The notes beneath the pieces are model-generated. The model ran no database searches. It worked only from the letters and a program-made list of their open reading frames with translations, and was not told the origin of the DNA. 64,000 bases of DNA, taken from Arion vulgaris. Its lineage: Eukaryota > Mollusca > Gastropoda > Stylommatophora > Arionidae. Made by a program: the position numbers and the translations under genes. Each line of letters starts with the position of its first letter. Position 1 is the first letter of the stretch. This document shows, in pieces, positions 63,512-64,000 of the stretch. The DNA is taken from contig CM036759.1 in assembly GCA_020796225.1 (NCBI GenBank), positions 64,884,590 through 64,948,589 on the forward strand. The letters run 5' to 3'.

Positions 63512-64000
63512 CAGAGCCGGATTAGCCTAGTAGCAGAAGTAGCAAATGCTACGGGCCCGCGCTTTAGGGGCCCGCGCCTATGTGACAGAGATTAAAATGG
63601 AAAAAATAACCAGATGTTATATCAAAAACACGCACGCTGTCTGAATTTTTAATGTTGTATGTGATGGTGCCGAATCCAACGAAATCGAAGCAGAAAATAC
63701 AGAAGACGTGTCCCACTGTGTAGTAGATGAAAGCAGTGCTATAGAAGAATCATCTTTACCAATATTACCATTAAGATCAGCAACTCTTCACGATTTAGCC
63801 ACATTTTCCACAAGACAAACTGAAATCGAATGTACAGAAAGTCATTCCAATTTAGCCATATCATCTTCAAGTCAAAGAGAGTCAGAAAGCACAGCACATG
63901 CTTCCAATGTAGCAACATCTTCTACAAGCCAAAAACACAACGAAAGTAAAATGTACTCCAACGATATTGGTGAATGGCCAAACAACTTCAATCGAGATTA
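63512..64000 (+). mobile_element. hAT-like DNA transposon, 5' end with open transposase N-terminus
   Basis: Starts with 'cagagccggattagcctag', a hAT-type end, preceded by 'ggcacaat' of the interrupted SINE. A frame is open from 63,645 to the window edge (about 118 codons). It is serine/glutamate-rich ('SSSSQRESESTAHASN') and reaches 'YSNDIGEWPNNFNRD', resembling the DIGxWP segment before the TTF zinc finger of ZMYM/hAT transposases. No ATG is present in the first part, so a start or an intron lies upstream, or the 5' coding end is lost. The transposase core would be beyond the edge. Confidence 0.65.

Overview
The window is nuclear DNA of an animal. It holds one recognisable host gene, a Delta-type Notch ligand on the minus strand (three exons between 51,020 and 61,758; 5' exons lie beyond the right edge). 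Almost everything else is transposon remnants and tandem repeats. Spliced EGF-repeat exons, a C-terminal ATEV peptide, tRNA-derived SINEs and many RNase-H-less LINE tails exclude a prokaryote. The repeat load suggests a mollusc or another lophotrochozoan, but that is a low-confidence inference. No rRNA, true tRNA gene, CRISPR array or operon was seen.

Family labels here are mine. SINE-1a and SINE-1b share the core 'catgtcgtaagaggcgact' and a GAA-rich tail. SINE-2 (tail of atca units), SINE-3, SINE-4, SINE-5, SINE-6 and SINE-7 have tRNA-like heads with A-box/B-box-like motifs. L-A to L-O are LINE families seen mostly as 5'-truncated reverse-transcriptase C-termini. Several hAT-like DNA transposons are present, including an open transposase-like reading frame running off the right edge.

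Layout. 0-4.5 kb: RT fragment, 53-bp and 44-bp arrays, and a 1.46-kb direct duplication carrying an inverted SINE-1a pair. 4.5-20 kb: SINE-2/3/4 copies alternating with arrays (41, 79, 36, 14, 24, 25, 31, 21 and 69 bp). 20-30 kb: SINEs, LINE-J with a 49-bp array inside its RT, and hAT elements. 30-38 kb: a nest of LINE 3' ends. 38-50 kb: arrays in and around SINE-3, LINE-C and an 18-bp array split by a SINE. 50-62 kb: the Delta locus, whose introns are full of nested SINEs, LINEs and arrays. 62-64 kb: one SINE-1a broken by two LINE insertions, then a hAT element.

By eye about a third of the window is tandem arrays of roughly 40 different units. The most striking pattern is that many units are pieces of the transposon they touch. 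Arrays abutting SINE-2, SINE-3 and SINE-4 repeat the 5' end of the SINE (for SINE-2, its tRNA-like A-box segment) and run without a seam into the full element. Other arrays are expansions of LINE coding sequence, of a LINE 3'-terminal hairpin, or of SINE cores. Some segments (about 1.73-2.2, 6.5-7.2, 15.6-16.8, 40.0-41.0 and 48.9-49.5 kb) show many single-base losses between neighbouring units, which may be sequencing or consensus error rather than biology.
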